Shown here piece after piece: positions 22,785 to 31,160 of a DNA stretch of 62,984 nt. The stretch's first letter is position 1; every line of letters begins with the position of its first letter. The stretch is taken from NCBI GenBank assembly GCA_023386635.1, contig JAEWJH010000107.1:1-62984 (forward strand), written 5' to 3'. The DNA comes from Pseudomonadota bacterium. GTDB lineage: Bacteria > Pseudomonadota > Alphaproteobacteria > Rhizobiales > Xanthobacteraceae. Position numbers and translations under genes: made by a program. The notes under the pieces were generated by a model. The model was not told the DNA's origin and did no database searches. It saw only the letters and a list, made by a program, of their open reading frames with translations.

Positions 22785-24515
22785 TCAGGTCGACGCCGGA
22801 TACTGGCGGATCAGCCGGTTCTGCCGGAACAGGCTGGTCGCGAAGTCGGCGAACTTGGTCGGATGGAAGCCGCGCGCGCGGTTGCGCTTGCCGATCAGGA
22901 ACAACAGCCGCTGCTGATCGACCAGACGGCGATACACCTCGCCGACCGGCAGCCGCGGGTCCCACACGTCGATCGCTTCGCCGCCGATGCCGTTGACCTC
23001 GACGATCGAGAAACCCTCGCCGCGCGCCAGCGCGTCGACGGTCTCGAAGCGCAGGTCGAAGCGGCCGTAATGGAATTCGGTCATGCTGCCGGCGATGCCG
23101 TCGATGCGGCGCTCCATCTCGGCGGTGATGAAGCGGCGGCCGTCGCGATAGAGCGCACCGGCGCGCTGGTTGCCGATCAGCGCGATCTGCACCACCTCGC
23201 CCTCGGCCGGCACGCGCGACAACTCTTGCTCGCCAAGGCCGCGATGCGTCGCGTCGCCGCCGAGATGCAGCTTCGCCTTCCAGCGCGCGCGGGCATCCTT
23301 GCCGATCAGTTCGCGGATGGTCTCGCGGCCGTTGCCGACCACATGCGGGAAATAGCGGAACGTCAGCGACAGGACGCGGCCGTGCCGCTCGCCCGGCAGA
23401 CGCGCATACAGGATCGCCGCCTCGCCGGCATAAGGCACATAGCGCTGCAGGATGATGTTGGCGTTTTCCGGGAAACCGGTGATGTAGTCCTGCAGCTCCG
23501 CGAAACAGGTGATGCGCCGCACGCCGTGACCGTGCCAGCCGATATCCGGCTTGGCGATGAACGGATAGGCGATGCCGCGGGCGTCGAGCGCCGCCTGCGC
23601 CGTCTTGATATCGGCATCGACGCTGAACGCGCCCTTCCCGCGCCGGACCACCGCGAAATCGGCGACCCAGGTGCGCTCCTGCGGCGTGATATCGAGCAGG
23701 TAATCGCTTTTGGATTCGCCCCACATGCCGCCGGTGAAAATCTTTGGATTGGCGGCGGTCGGCAGCGTGAAGCTGCGATGCCGCAGGCTGAACCCGATCC
23801 AGCTCAGGATCAGCGGCAGATAGAACAGCATCGGTGGAATGCGTTCCGCCACAGCCAGCTTGCGGTCGCCGACGGTCAGTTCCGGCATGCCGTGATGGCC
23901 GTAGACGATGTTGGACGCGGCCTGCGCGGCTTCGGCATCCTGCGGCCTGACCAGCGCGAAGATGCGACGGCGCACCAGCGCGGTCGCTGCCAGCGCGACG
24001 AACAGCATCGGCCACGCCCACAGGCCCATGTGATCCTCGAGCGCGTCGCCGAACGACATCACGAGGTAGAGCATGAGCGGCAGATAGATCGCGGAAACGA
24101 TCAGGGTTGCGAGCGTGAAGCGCAGCAGCGACACACGCGCCCAGCCGGAGGCGACGAAAGCGACGAACACGATGCCGGGCACGACGCGGCACAGCGCGAC
24201 GACGCTGAATACATTGCGCTTGAGCGTGTCGCCGAGATAGCGCACGCGCTCATCGACCGCATAGCGCTTCAGCCACGGGATAGAGCGCGCGCCGGCGCCG
24301 ATGCCGTAGAGCGCGAAATCGCTGGCGACCATGCCGATGTAGAGACATGCGCCGACCAGCGGCGCGGACATCTGCCCGTTGTTGATCAGATAGCCGCCGA
24401 GAATGATCGCGAGATCCTCGTGGGCGAACGGCAGAAACAGCAGCGACCCAATTTGCGCGAACCAGGATAAGTCGCTCCCGGCGACTTCACCCAGCCACCC
24501 GACGATATCGAACAA
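22785..24515 (-). CDS. DedA (VTT-domain) membrane protein fused to an ATP-grasp-like domain
   Basis: 576 aa. Residues 1-200 are a DedA/SNARE-associated-type membrane domain (SLLFLPFAHEDLAIILGGYL, the Arg of CRVVPGIVFVAF, several membrane spans). After a linker with another hydrophobic stretch near 228-245, residues about 300-560 look like an ATP-grasp ligase: PFIAKPDIGWHGHGVRRI (nucleotide-binding Lys and Gly-rich loop), IILQRYVPYAGEAAILY, FRYFPHVVGNG and the end motif GFSIVEVNGIGGEAIDVWD with the metal-binding Glu and Asn. DedA proteins move lipid carriers or phospholipids. ATP-grasp enzymes join a carboxylate to an amine or other nucleophile. A joint role in modifying a lipid-linked substrate is inference. 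Confidence 0.82.
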   Translation of the reverse strand: MFDIVGWLGEVAGSDLSWFAQIGSLLFLPFAHEDLAIILGGYLINNGQMSAPLVGACLYIGMVASDFALYGIGAGARSIPWLKRYAVDERVRYLGDTLKRNVFSVVALCRVVPGIVFVAFVASGWARVSLLRFTLATLIVSAIYLPLMLYLVMSFGDALEDHMGLWAWPMLFVALAATALVRRRIFALVRPQDAEAAQAASNIVYGHHGMPELTVGDRKLAVAERIPPMLFYLPLILSWIGFSLRHRSFTLPTAANPKIFTGGMWGESKSDYLLDITPQERTWVADFAVVRRGKGAFSVDADIKTAQAALDARGIAYPFIAKPDIGWHGHGVRRITCFAELQDYITGFPENANIILQRYVPYAGEAAILYARLPGERHGRVLSLTFRYFPHVVGNGRETIRELIGKDARARWKAKLHLGGDATHRGLGEQELSRVPAEGEVVQIALIGNQRAGALYRDGRRFITAEMERRIDGIAGSMTEFHYGRFDLRFETVDALARGEGFSIVEVNGIGGEAIDVWDPRLPVGEVYRRLVDQQRLLFLIGKRNRARGFHPTKFADFATSLFRQNRLIRQYPAST

Positions 24516-24738
24516 GCGCAGCCCCCAAAATCCCCACCGACGGCCTTACGGCCACGCCTTTGTCTGGGCAATCGGCTTGCCGCCGATCATGTGTTGTTTG
24601 TCCCAGAGGAAGGCGCATTCACGGAATGAAGTAACCCCACCGTTAATTTAGCCGCTGCGGAAGCAAAACAACAATAATAAAGGATACGAAAGTCTCGATC
24701 TTTCGTTGCTTTATGGCCGATATGATAAACTCAACACG

Positions 24739-25065
24739 ATGGCGATGAACAACCCTTCATCGGACGACGCGGACAAGCGGGTGGTCCAGTTTCGCCGGTC
24801 GCCTGACGGGACTCACCATGGCGTCGCGCCACCGCCGGTGCCGGCCGATCTCACGCGCTATCAGGACGCCACTCCGGAAACCGATGCGGACTATCGGCAT
24901 CGCATGGCCGTCAATCTGGCGGCCGTGGCGTTCCTCGTGCTGCTGATCGGTGGCGCGTTCTGGCTGGCCGACAGCATCGCCACCATGCGCAAGAATCAGG
25001 ATTGCGTCCTGACCGGCCGGAGGACCTGCAATCCGATCGACCCGGGCGCCTTGAGCCGCCCGTAG
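24739..25065 (+). CDS. Small single-span membrane protein of unknown function
   Basis: About 108 aa. The N-terminal half is polar (DDADKRVVQFRRSPDGTHHG, then PPPVPADLTRY), followed by one membrane span (residues about 65-88, NLAAVAFLVLLIGGAFWLAD) and a short outside tail with two Cys (DCVLTGRRTCNPID). The start could be ATG 24739 or 24745; neither has a strong ribosome site. Similar short proteins are common and unnamed in this order. The 223 nt upstream are AT-rich near 24640-24720 and hold no other gene. Confidence 0.72.
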   Translation: MAMNNPSSDDADKRVVQFRRSPDGTHHGVAPPPVPADLTRYQDATPETDADYRHRMAVNLAAVAFLVLLIGGAFWLADSIATMRKNQDCVLTGRRTCNPIDPGALSRP

Positions 25066-25085
25066 CCTCCGCGAAAGCCGCCCGC

Positions 25086-25484
25086 TCAGGAATGCCCCGC
25101 GAGCGCGAGGGTCACCGGCGCCAGACCGGAGAAGCCGAGCGCCTTCGCGGCGGCCGGCGAGAGATCGATGATCCGGCTGCGGACGAAGGGGCCACGGTCG
25201 TTGATTCGCACCACCACGCTGCGGCCGTTCCGCCGGTTGGTGACCTTGACCTGGGTCCCGAACGGCAAGGAGCGGTGCGCAGCGGTCAACGCGCTGGCGC
25301 GATGAATCTCCCCGCTCGCGGTCTTGCGGCCCGAATGCGCCAGCGAATAGACCGAGGCGGTCCCCGACGACGACAGGTTCCGGCCGTTTTCAGCGAGCGC
25401 GGCCGAGGGCGCCAGCGCGACAGACAGGGCAAGAGCCAAGCCGGGAATCCCGGCCGCCAAAGTCATCCGTCCGCCAACACGCAT
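25086..25484 (-). CDS. RlpA-like double-psi beta-barrel protein (septal ring lytic transglycosylase family)
   Basis: 132 aa. Signal peptide (MRVGGRMTLAAGIPGLALAL, cut near ALAEN), then a full RlpA barrel: GTASVYSLAHSGRKTASGE, LTAAHRSLPFGTQVKVTN and VVRINDRGPFVRSRIIDLS with the catalytic-type Asp of NDRGPF. Family members bind or cut peptidoglycan strands lacking peptide stems. There is no SPOR domain, so this is a minimal single-domain form. GGAGA 6 nt upstream supports ATG 25484. Confidence 0.88.
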   Translation of the reverse strand: MRVGGRMTLAAGIPGLALALSVALAPSAALAENGRNLSSSGTASVYSLAHSGRKTASGEIHRASALTAAHRSLPFGTQVKVTNRRNGRSVVVRINDRGPFVRSRIIDLSPAAAKALGFSGLAPVTLALAGHS

Positions 25485-25731
25485 AGCACGTCTCCAAAGC
25501 GAAGGCCGAGACCATGGCGGCCTGTTCAATTAAATCGGAAATGGCGAATTTGTTTCGCTTTGCAGGTACTTTCCGGCCAAATTCAGGCATATCCGGGCCG
25601 GCATTGAACTCCCCGCCCCGCTTCGCTATACGGGCAGCGATTTCGACGGGTTGCGGCAAAACCTCCGACTCGCACCGACCTGGCGCCCGAACCGACACCC
25701 GTCCCCACCGAGAAACGCCCGAGACCTGCAG

Positions 25732-26013
25732 ATGTCCTCGACTTTCGATACCGTCGCCAACATCATCGCCGAGACATGCGACATCCCGCGTGACACGATC
25801 ACCCCGGACAGCCACGCCATCAACGATCTCGGTATCGACAGCCTCGACTTCCTCGACATCGCCTTCGCCATCGACAAGGCGTTCGGGATCAAGCTGCCGC
25901 TCGAGCAGTGGACCCAGGAGGTCAACGAGGGCAAGGCGACCACCGAGCAGTATTTCGTCCTGAAGAATCTGGCCGCGCGCATCGACGAACTGGTCGCCGC
26001 GAAGGGCGCCTGA
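25732..26013 (+). CDS. acpXL: AcpXL, acyl carrier protein for very-long-chain fatty acids of lipid A
   Basis: 93 aa. It matches the specialised rhizobial carrier AcpXL rather than AcpP: DIPRDTITPDSHAINDLG, the phosphopantetheine Ser37 in GIDSLDFLD, and the long tail KLPLEQWTQEVNEGKATTEQ. It carries the growing 27-hydroxy-C28-type chain. It opens a six-gene plus-strand run (acyl carrier, dehydratase, two ketosynthases, dehydrogenase, acyltransferase), the standard order of the lipid A very-long-chain acylation locus. Confidence 0.95.
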   Translation: MSSTFDTVANIIAETCDIPRDTITPDSHAINDLGIDSLDFLDIAFAIDKAFGIKLPLEQWTQEVNEGKATTEQYFVLKNLAARIDELVAAKGA

Positions 26014-26024
26014 CCCGGCTGCGC

Positions 26025-26498
26025 ATGCGCCTTGAGTATTTCCAGCTCATCGACCGGATCGCCGATCTCAATCTGAGCGACCGGACCATCAAGGTGGTCG
26101 CGACCGTCCCGACCGAAAGCACGGTCTTCGAGGGCCACTTCCCCGGCCACCCGCTGATGCCGGGCGTGCTGCTCGGCGAAGCGATGGCGCAGACCTCGGG
26201 CTGGTTGATCATCGGCCTCAACAATTTCGCGCGCATGCCGTTTCTCGCGGCGATGAAGGATCTCAAGCTGCGCACCTTCGTGCAGCCGGGGCAGACGCTC
26301 GACCTCTCCGCGTCGCTGGTGCATGAAGGCTCCGGCTTCGCCATGACCAAGGCGCAGGGAAAGATCGACGGCAAGCTCGTCTGCGACGCGACCATCACCT
26401 TCCGCGTCGTCGACTTCCCCAATCCGGATATGCGCGGCCACATGGAAGCACTCGCCAAGGTGCTCGAATTTCCCGCGGGAGCTACTGCTCATGTCTGA
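26025..26498 (+). CDS. fabZ: 3-hydroxyacyl-ACP dehydratase of the VLCFA operon (FabZ-like)
   Basis: 157 aa hot-dog-fold protein. The catalytic signature VFEGHFPGHPLMPGVLLGE contains the active His (HFPGHP), and the active Glu stands in GEAMAQ. It should dehydrate 3-hydroxyacyl-AcpXL during chain elongation. It begins 11 nt after acpXL, and its last 8 nt overlap the next gene. The rhizobial equivalent is often called fabZXL. Confidence 0.92.
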   Translation: MRLEYFQLIDRIADLNLSDRTIKVVATVPTESTVFEGHFPGHPLMPGVLLGEAMAQTSGWLIIGLNNFARMPFLAAMKDLKLRTFVQPGQTLDLSASLVHEGSGFAMTKAQGKIDGKLVCDATITFRVVDFPNPDMRGHMEALAKVLEFPAGATAHV

Positions 26499-27690
26499 CA
26501 CCGGCCGCGAGATCTGGATCACCGGCATCGGCATCGTCTCCTCGCTCGGCGAAGGCGCTGACCAGCACTGGGACAAGCTCGCCACCGGCACCATCACCGC
26601 CAATGCGGAGACCTTCGCACCGTTCGTCGTGCATCCGCTCGCGCCAGTGGCGTTCGAGACGCAGATTCCGAAAAAGGAACAGCGGCAGATGGAGCCGTGG
26701 CAGCGGATCGGCACCTATGCCGCCGGCGTGGCGCTCGATAGCGCCGGCGTCAAAGGCAACACCGACATCCTCTCGCGTATGGACATGATCGTCGCCGCCG
26801 GCGGCGGCGAGCGCGACGTCGCGGTCGACAGCGCGATCCTCACCGGCATCGGCAAGAGCGAGAAGCCGGAAGCGTTCCTCAACGAACGGCTGATGAACGA
26901 CCTGCGTCCGACGCTGTTTCTCGCACAGCTCTCCAACCTGCTCGCCGGCAATATCTCGATCGTGCACGGCGTGGTCGGCTCGTCGCGCACCTTCATGGGC
27001 GAAGAGGCCGCCGGCGTCGACGCCGTCCGCATCGCCGCCTCGCGCATCGCCGCCGGACAGAGCGACATCGTCCTCGTGGGCGGCGCCCATAACGGCGAGC
27101 GGCAGGACCTGCTGATGCTCTACGAGTTCGGCGGTCACACGCTCAAGGACGGCCACAAGCCGATCTGGGAGCGCGGCCAGGGCGGTCATACGGGCGGACT
27201 TGCGCTCGGCTCGCTCGGCGCGTTCCTGGTGCTGGAATCGCGCAAGCACGCGCAAGCGCGCGGAGCCAGGCCGCTCGCCAAGATCACCGCCGTCGAAGCC
27301 GGCCGCTCCAATCGAAAAGAAGGCGCGCTGCGCCGCTCCCTCACCTCTCTCTGGGAGACGATCAAGGGCAAGCTCAAGCCCGGCTATGCCGTGCTGTCGG
27401 GCGCCTCGGGCGCCGCGCCCGCCACCGCCGACGAGCACGCCTTCCTCAAAGAGTTGGGTAACGGCATTGCCGTGCGCGCCACCGGCACCTATCTCGGTCA
27501 TGGGCTGGAGCCGCAATTCCCGATGAACATCGCGCTCGCCGCGATCGCACTCGGCCGTGGCACCCTGTTCCCGCCGCGCGATGCGACCGGTCTCGAACAG
27601 CCGGCCACGACCGCGCCGTCGCAGATCGTCGTGACCGGCGTCGGACACTGGCGCGGCGAAGGACTGGCCCTGATCGAGCGCGCTGACTGA
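26491..27690 (+). CDS. Ketosynthase-like protein without the active-site Cys (FabF2XL position)
   Basis: 399 aa with a ketosynthase fold (EIWITGIGIVSSLGEG at the start, SDIVLVGGAHNG, GTYLGHGLEPQFPMNIALAA). The nucleophile Cys is missing: the stretch aligned to the usual TACxSG reads MGEEAAGVDAVRI, with Glu at the Cys place, and the NAHGT His motif is also absent. It is followed 13 nt later by an intact ketosynthase. This recalls KS-alpha/KS-beta (chain-length factor) pairs of polyketide systems, so it probably forms a heterodimer that sets the very long chain length. Whether all FabF2XL proteins share this was not checked. Confidence 0.88.
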   Translation: MSDTGREIWITGIGIVSSLGEGADQHWDKLATGTITANAETFAPFVVHPLAPVAFETQIPKKEQRQMEPWQRIGTYAAGVALDSAGVKGNTDILSRMDMIVAAGGGERDVAVDSAILTGIGKSEKPEAFLNERLMNDLRPTLFLAQLSNLLAGNISIVHGVVGSSRTFMGEEAAGVDAVRIAASRIAAGQSDIVLVGGAHNGERQDLLMLYEFGGHTLKDGHKPIWERGQGGHTGGLALGSLGAFLVLESRKHAQARGARPLAKITAVEAGRSNRKEGALRRSLTSLWETIKGKLKPGYAVLSGASGAAPATADEHAFLKELGNGIAVRATGTYLGHGLEPQFPMNIALAAIALGRGTLFPPRDATGLEQPATTAPSQIVVTGVGHWRGEGLALIERAD

Positions 27691-27703
27691 AGGACGTGAC
27701 ACG

Positions 27704-28978
27704 ATGACCGCGATGCAGGACAAGGCCGGACGCCCGATCGTCGTCGTCACCGGCATGGGCGTCGTCACCTCGCTCGGCACCGGCAAAGCCGACAACTGGG
27801 CGAAGCTCACCGCCGGACAATCCGGCATCCGCGCCATTTCCCGTTTCGCCACCGACGGGCTGAAAACCCGCGTCGCCGGCACCATCGACTATCTGTCGAA
27901 GGAGCCGCTCAACGCCGCCGCCATGTCGGAGATGCTGGCCGATCTCGCCGTCGAAGAGGCGGTCGCGGAATCCGGCATCGGCGCCAAGGGCGATTTCCCC
28001 GGCCCTCTGTTCCTCGCCGTACCGCCGGTCGAACTCGAATGGCCGCAGCGCCGCGAAGTCGCCGTCGCGTCCGGTGCGAACGACGCGGTCGACTATCGCG
28101 ACCTGCTGCGGGTGAGCGCGCAATTCCCCGCCTATCATTCCCGCTTCATGTTCGGCTCGGTCGCCGATCACATCGCCGACCGGTTCGGCACCAAGGGTTC
28201 ACCGATCTCGCTGTCGACCGCCTGCGCCTCCGGCGCGACCGCGATCCAACTCGGCGTCGAGGCGATCCGCCGCGGCGAAACCGACGCTGCGCTGTGCGTC
28301 GCCTCCGACGGCTCGGTCAATCAGGAGTCGCTGGTCCGCTTCTCGCTCCTGTCCGCGCTGTCGACGCAGAACGACGTGCCGGAAGCGGCGTCGAAACCGT
28401 TCTCGAAAAACCGCGACGGCTTCGTCATGGCCGAAGGCGCCGGCGCGCTGGTCCTGGAAAGCCTCGCCTCGGCGACCGCGCGCGGCGCCAAGATTCTCGG
28501 TGTGGTCGAAGGTTGCGGCGAACTTGCCGACAGCTTCCACCGCACCCGCTCCTCGCCCGACGGCAAGCCGATCATCGGCTGCATGGTCAATGCGCTCAAC
28601 GATGCCGGCCTCACGCCGCAGGACATCGACCACATCAACGCGCACGGCACTTCGACGCCGGAAAACGACAAGATGGAATTCACCGGCACCGACAAGGTAT
28701 TCGGCGAGCACGCCAAGGCGATCCCGATCACCTCGAACAAGTCGATGATCGGCCACACGCTGTCCGCCGCCGGCGCGGTCGAGGCGGTCATCACGCTGCT
28801 GACGCTGCAGCATCAGCGCATCCCGCCGACCATCAACTATCTGGTGCCGGACCCGGCGATCCCGCTCGACGTGGTCGGCAACACCGCGCGCGATGCGAAG
28901 ATCACCCATGCGCTGTCCAATTCGTTCGGCTTCGGCGGCCAGAACGCCTCGCTGATCTTCGGCCGCGAGCCGGCCTGA
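27704..28978 (+). CDS. fabF: 3-oxoacyl-ACP synthase of the VLCFA operon (FabF1XL-like), active-site complete
   Basis: 424 aa. The ketosynthase catalytic set is whole: Cys in SLSTACASGATAIQ, His in HINAHGTSTPEND, Lys/His in SNKSMIGHTLSAAGAVEA, and the GFGGQNASL end loop. It adds C2 units in building the very-long-chain acyl group on AcpXL. GGA lies shortly before ATG 27704. It pairs with the Cys-less protein encoded just upstream. Confidence 0.93.
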   Translation: MTAMQDKAGRPIVVVTGMGVVTSLGTGKADNWAKLTAGQSGIRAISRFATDGLKTRVAGTIDYLSKEPLNAAAMSEMLADLAVEEAVAESGIGAKGDFPGPLFLAVPPVELEWPQRREVAVASGANDAVDYRDLLRVSAQFPAYHSRFMFGSVADHIADRFGTKGSPISLSTACASGATAIQLGVEAIRRGETDAALCVASDGSVNQESLVRFSLLSALSTQNDVPEAASKPFSKNRDGFVMAEGAGALVLESLASATARGAKILGVVEGCGELADSFHRTRSSPDGKPIIGCMVNALNDAGLTPQDIDHINAHGTSTPENDKMEFTGTDKVFGEHAKAIPITSNKSMIGHTLSAAGAVEAVITLLTLQHQRIPPTINYLVPDPAIPLDVVGNTARDAKITHALSNSFGFGGQNASLIFGREPA

Positions 28979-29074
28979 TCGTCCGCGCCGCCCGGAACAG
29001 CCGCAAAACCTTGCCTGTTGACGGCGGCTCGCGCACGGGCCATCCCCGTGCCTGCAACTCCTCTGGATGACTCC

Positions 29075-30097
29075 ATGCGCGCGCTGACCCTGATCGCCGA
29101 CCGCCAGCTCGAACTCACCGATGTCCCCGCCCCGCCCGCGCCCGGTCCGGGCGAGGTGCAGGTGAAGATCGGCGCCGTCGGCCTCAACCATCTCGACGTC
29201 TGGGGCTTTCGCGGCATGGCGTTTGCCAAGCGCAAGCTGCCGCTCGTCGTCGGCGCGGAAGCCGCCGGCACCATCGAGAGCGTCGGCGCCGGCGTCACCG
29301 CGTTCAAGCGCGGCGACAAGGTTGCCATTTACGGCGCGCTCACCTGCGGCACCTGCAAGGCCTGCCGCGAAGGCCGCGACAATCTGTGCGAAAATGTCGG
29401 CGGCATCATGGGCTTCCATGTGGACGGCTTCGCGCGCGATCTCGTCACCATGCCGGCGCGGCTCGTCGTGCCGGTGCCGGAGAACGTCTCGCTGCGCGAC
29501 GCCGCCTGCGCGCCGATCGCGTTCGGCACCGTGCAGCACATGCTGTTCGACAACGCCAAGCTCCAGCCCGGCGAGACTATCCTCGTCCACGCCGGCGGCT
29601 CCGGCATCGGCACCGTCGCCATCAAGATGGCGAAAGCGCTCGGCTGCACCGTCATCACCACGGTCGGCAGCGACGACAAGGCGGAAAAGGCAAAGGCGCT
29701 CGGCGCCGATCACGTCATCAACTATCGCACCGAACGGTTCGAGACGATCACGCGCAAGCTGACGCAGAAGAAAGGCGTCGACGTGGTGTTCGAACATGTC
29801 GGCGGCGAAGGCTTCAACGGCTCGCTGCTGGTGCTCAAGCGCGGCGGCCGCCTCGTCACCTGCGGTTCGACCGCGGGACCGACCGTGCAGATCAACCTGA
29901 TGCAGTTGTTCCAGCAGCAATATAAAATCTTCGGCTCGTTCGGCTGCGCCATCCGCAATATCCGCGAAAGCCTCGACAAGATGGCGGGCGGCATGCTGCC
30001 GGTGATCGACACCGAAGTGCCGCTCGCCGAATTCGCGCGCGGCCTCGCGCGGCTCGAAGGCCGGCAGGTGTTCGGCAAGGTGATCGTGACGTTCTGA
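29075..30097 (+). CDS. Zinc-type alcohol dehydrogenase/quinone reductase-family protein of the VLCFA operon
   Basis: 340 aa medium-chain dehydrogenase. The structural zinc Cys cluster is visible (CGTCKACREGRDNLC, residues about 91-105), and a Rossmann fold with AGGSGIGTVAIKMAKALG follows. It is encoded in the conserved lipid A VLCFA locus, where a dehydrogenase stands at this place. It may serve as the enoyl or keto reductase of the elongation cycle, or set the omega-1 oxygen; the exact step is not known to me. ATG 29075 is chosen because the 57 nt before it read unlike the family. Its stop overlaps the next start by 1 nt. Confidence 0.88.
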   Translation: MRALTLIADRQLELTDVPAPPAPGPGEVQVKIGAVGLNHLDVWGFRGMAFAKRKLPLVVGAEAAGTIESVGAGVTAFKRGDKVAIYGALTCGTCKACREGRDNLCENVGGIMGFHVDGFARDLVTMPARLVVPVPENVSLRDAACAPIAFGTVQHMLFDNAKLQPGETILVHAGGSGIGTVAIKMAKALGCTVITTVGSDDKAEKAKALGADHVINYRTERFETITRKLTQKKGVDVVFEHVGGEGFNGSLLVLKRGGRLVTCGSTAGPTVQINLMQLFQQQYKIFGSFGCAIRNIRESLDKMAGGMLPVIDTEVPLAEFARGLARLEGRQVFGKVIVTF

Positions 30098-31038
30098 TGG
30101 CCCGCCGCCGCCGCAAAGCCTTCCTCGATGCGCTCGCCGGACACGGCACGGTGGCGTTGCTCGGCGGCCTGCGGCTGATCGATCGCCGGCGGATCGCGCC
30201 CGGCACGGCGTGGCTGCTGCGCCGCATCGGCCCGCTGCTGAAGGAACAGAAGATCGCGCGAGCGCAACTTGTTGCGGCATTTCCTGAAAAGTCGGCAGAC
30301 GAGATCGAGCGCATCATCGACGGCATGTGGGACAATCTCGGGCGCGTGGCGGCCGAATTCGCGCATATGGACCGCTTCCGCGTCGAGGATCCGGACAGTC
30401 CCGGTCCGGTCGACATCACTTATTCACCTGAAACTTTCGCGCGCTTCCATCGGTTACGCACCGACGGCAAGCCCGCGCTCATTTTCACCGCGCATCTCGC
30501 CAACTGGGAATTGCCGGCGGTGGTCGCCGCCGCGCACGGCCTCGACGCGATCTCGGTCTATCGCCGGCCGAATATCGGCGCTGCCGCCGATGCGGTGGTA
30601 GCGATCCGCTCCGGCGCCATGGGCGAACTGATGGCGACGTCGATGGACGCGCCGGTGAAGCTCGCCGACGCTCTGGCGCATGGCCGCCATATCGGTATGC
30701 TGGTCGATCAATACGCGGTGCGCGGCGTGCCGGTGACGTTCTTCGGCCGCCCGACACGCGCCAATGCGCTGTTGGCGCGGCTCGCGCGCCATGTGGATTG
30801 CCCGATACACGGCGTGCGGATGATCCGGCTGCCGGACAAGCGCAACTTCCGCGCCGAACTGACCGAAGCGGTTCCGCCTGTCCGCGACGCCGACGGGGCG
30901 CTCGACGTGCAGGGCACGATGCAGGCGGTGACGTCGGTGATCGAAGGCTGGGTGCGCGAATATCCCGAGCAATGGCTGTGGGCGCATCGCCGCTGGCGTC
31001 CCGAGGATGAGAAGCGCGCTCACGTCGCCTCATCCTGA
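30097..31038 (+). CDS. lpxXL: LpxXL, lipid A very-long-chain acyltransferase (LpxL/HtrB family)
   Basis: 313 aa. LpxL-family acyltransferase with the catalytic H-x4-E box TAHLANWEL (about residues 129-137) and the block LVDQYAVRGVPVTFFGRPT. It moves the C28-type acyl group from AcpXL to lipid A. The ATG shares one base with the stop of the dehydrogenase (TGATG). The last codons and the TGA stop fall inside a copy of the dispersed repeat (31029-31156), so the C-terminal residues HVASS have probably been remodelled by it. Confidence 0.93.
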   Translation: MARRRRKAFLDALAGHGTVALLGGLRLIDRRRIAPGTAWLLRRIGPLLKEQKIARAQLVAAFPEKSADEIERIIDGMWDNLGRVAAEFAHMDRFRVEDPDSPGPVDITYSPETFARFHRLRTDGKPALIFTAHLANWELPAVVAAAHGLDAISVYRRPNIGAAADAVVAIRSGAMGELMATSMDAPVKLADALAHGRHIGMLVDQYAVRGVPVTFFGRPTRANALLARLARHVDCPIHGVRMIRLPDKRNFRAELTEAVPPVRDADGALDVQGTMQAVTSVIEGWVREYPEQWLWAHRRWRPEDEKRAHVASS

Positions 31039-31156
31039 GGAGGCCGCCGATGCTCGAAGAGCGAAGGCGGCCGTCTCGAAGGATGCGGCGGCCATGCACG
31101 CTCGCGTCATGGTCGAGACGCGATGCTGACGCGTCGCTCCTCAGCCATGAGGCTCG
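31029..31156. repeat. Copy of the dispersed palindromic repeat, overlapping the lpxXL stop
   Basis: It contains CTCATCCTGAGGA..., CCGTCTCGAAGGATGCGGCGG (about 31071-31091), TGGTCGAGACGCGATGCTGACGCG and CCATGAGGCT, the same blocks as in 1-355. The TGA within TCCTGAGG is the lpxXL stop codon. On the far side it ends 5 nt before the stop of the minus-strand binding-protein gene, so it may act as a two-way transcription end. Confidence 0.8.
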
Positions 31157-31160
31157 CTGC

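Noticed and set aside
28199..30280. 693-codon minus-strand ORF across the ketosynthase and dehydrogenase genes
   Set aside because: Antisense shadow of two clear plus-strand genes; composition is Arg/Ala/His-rich without recognisable domains.
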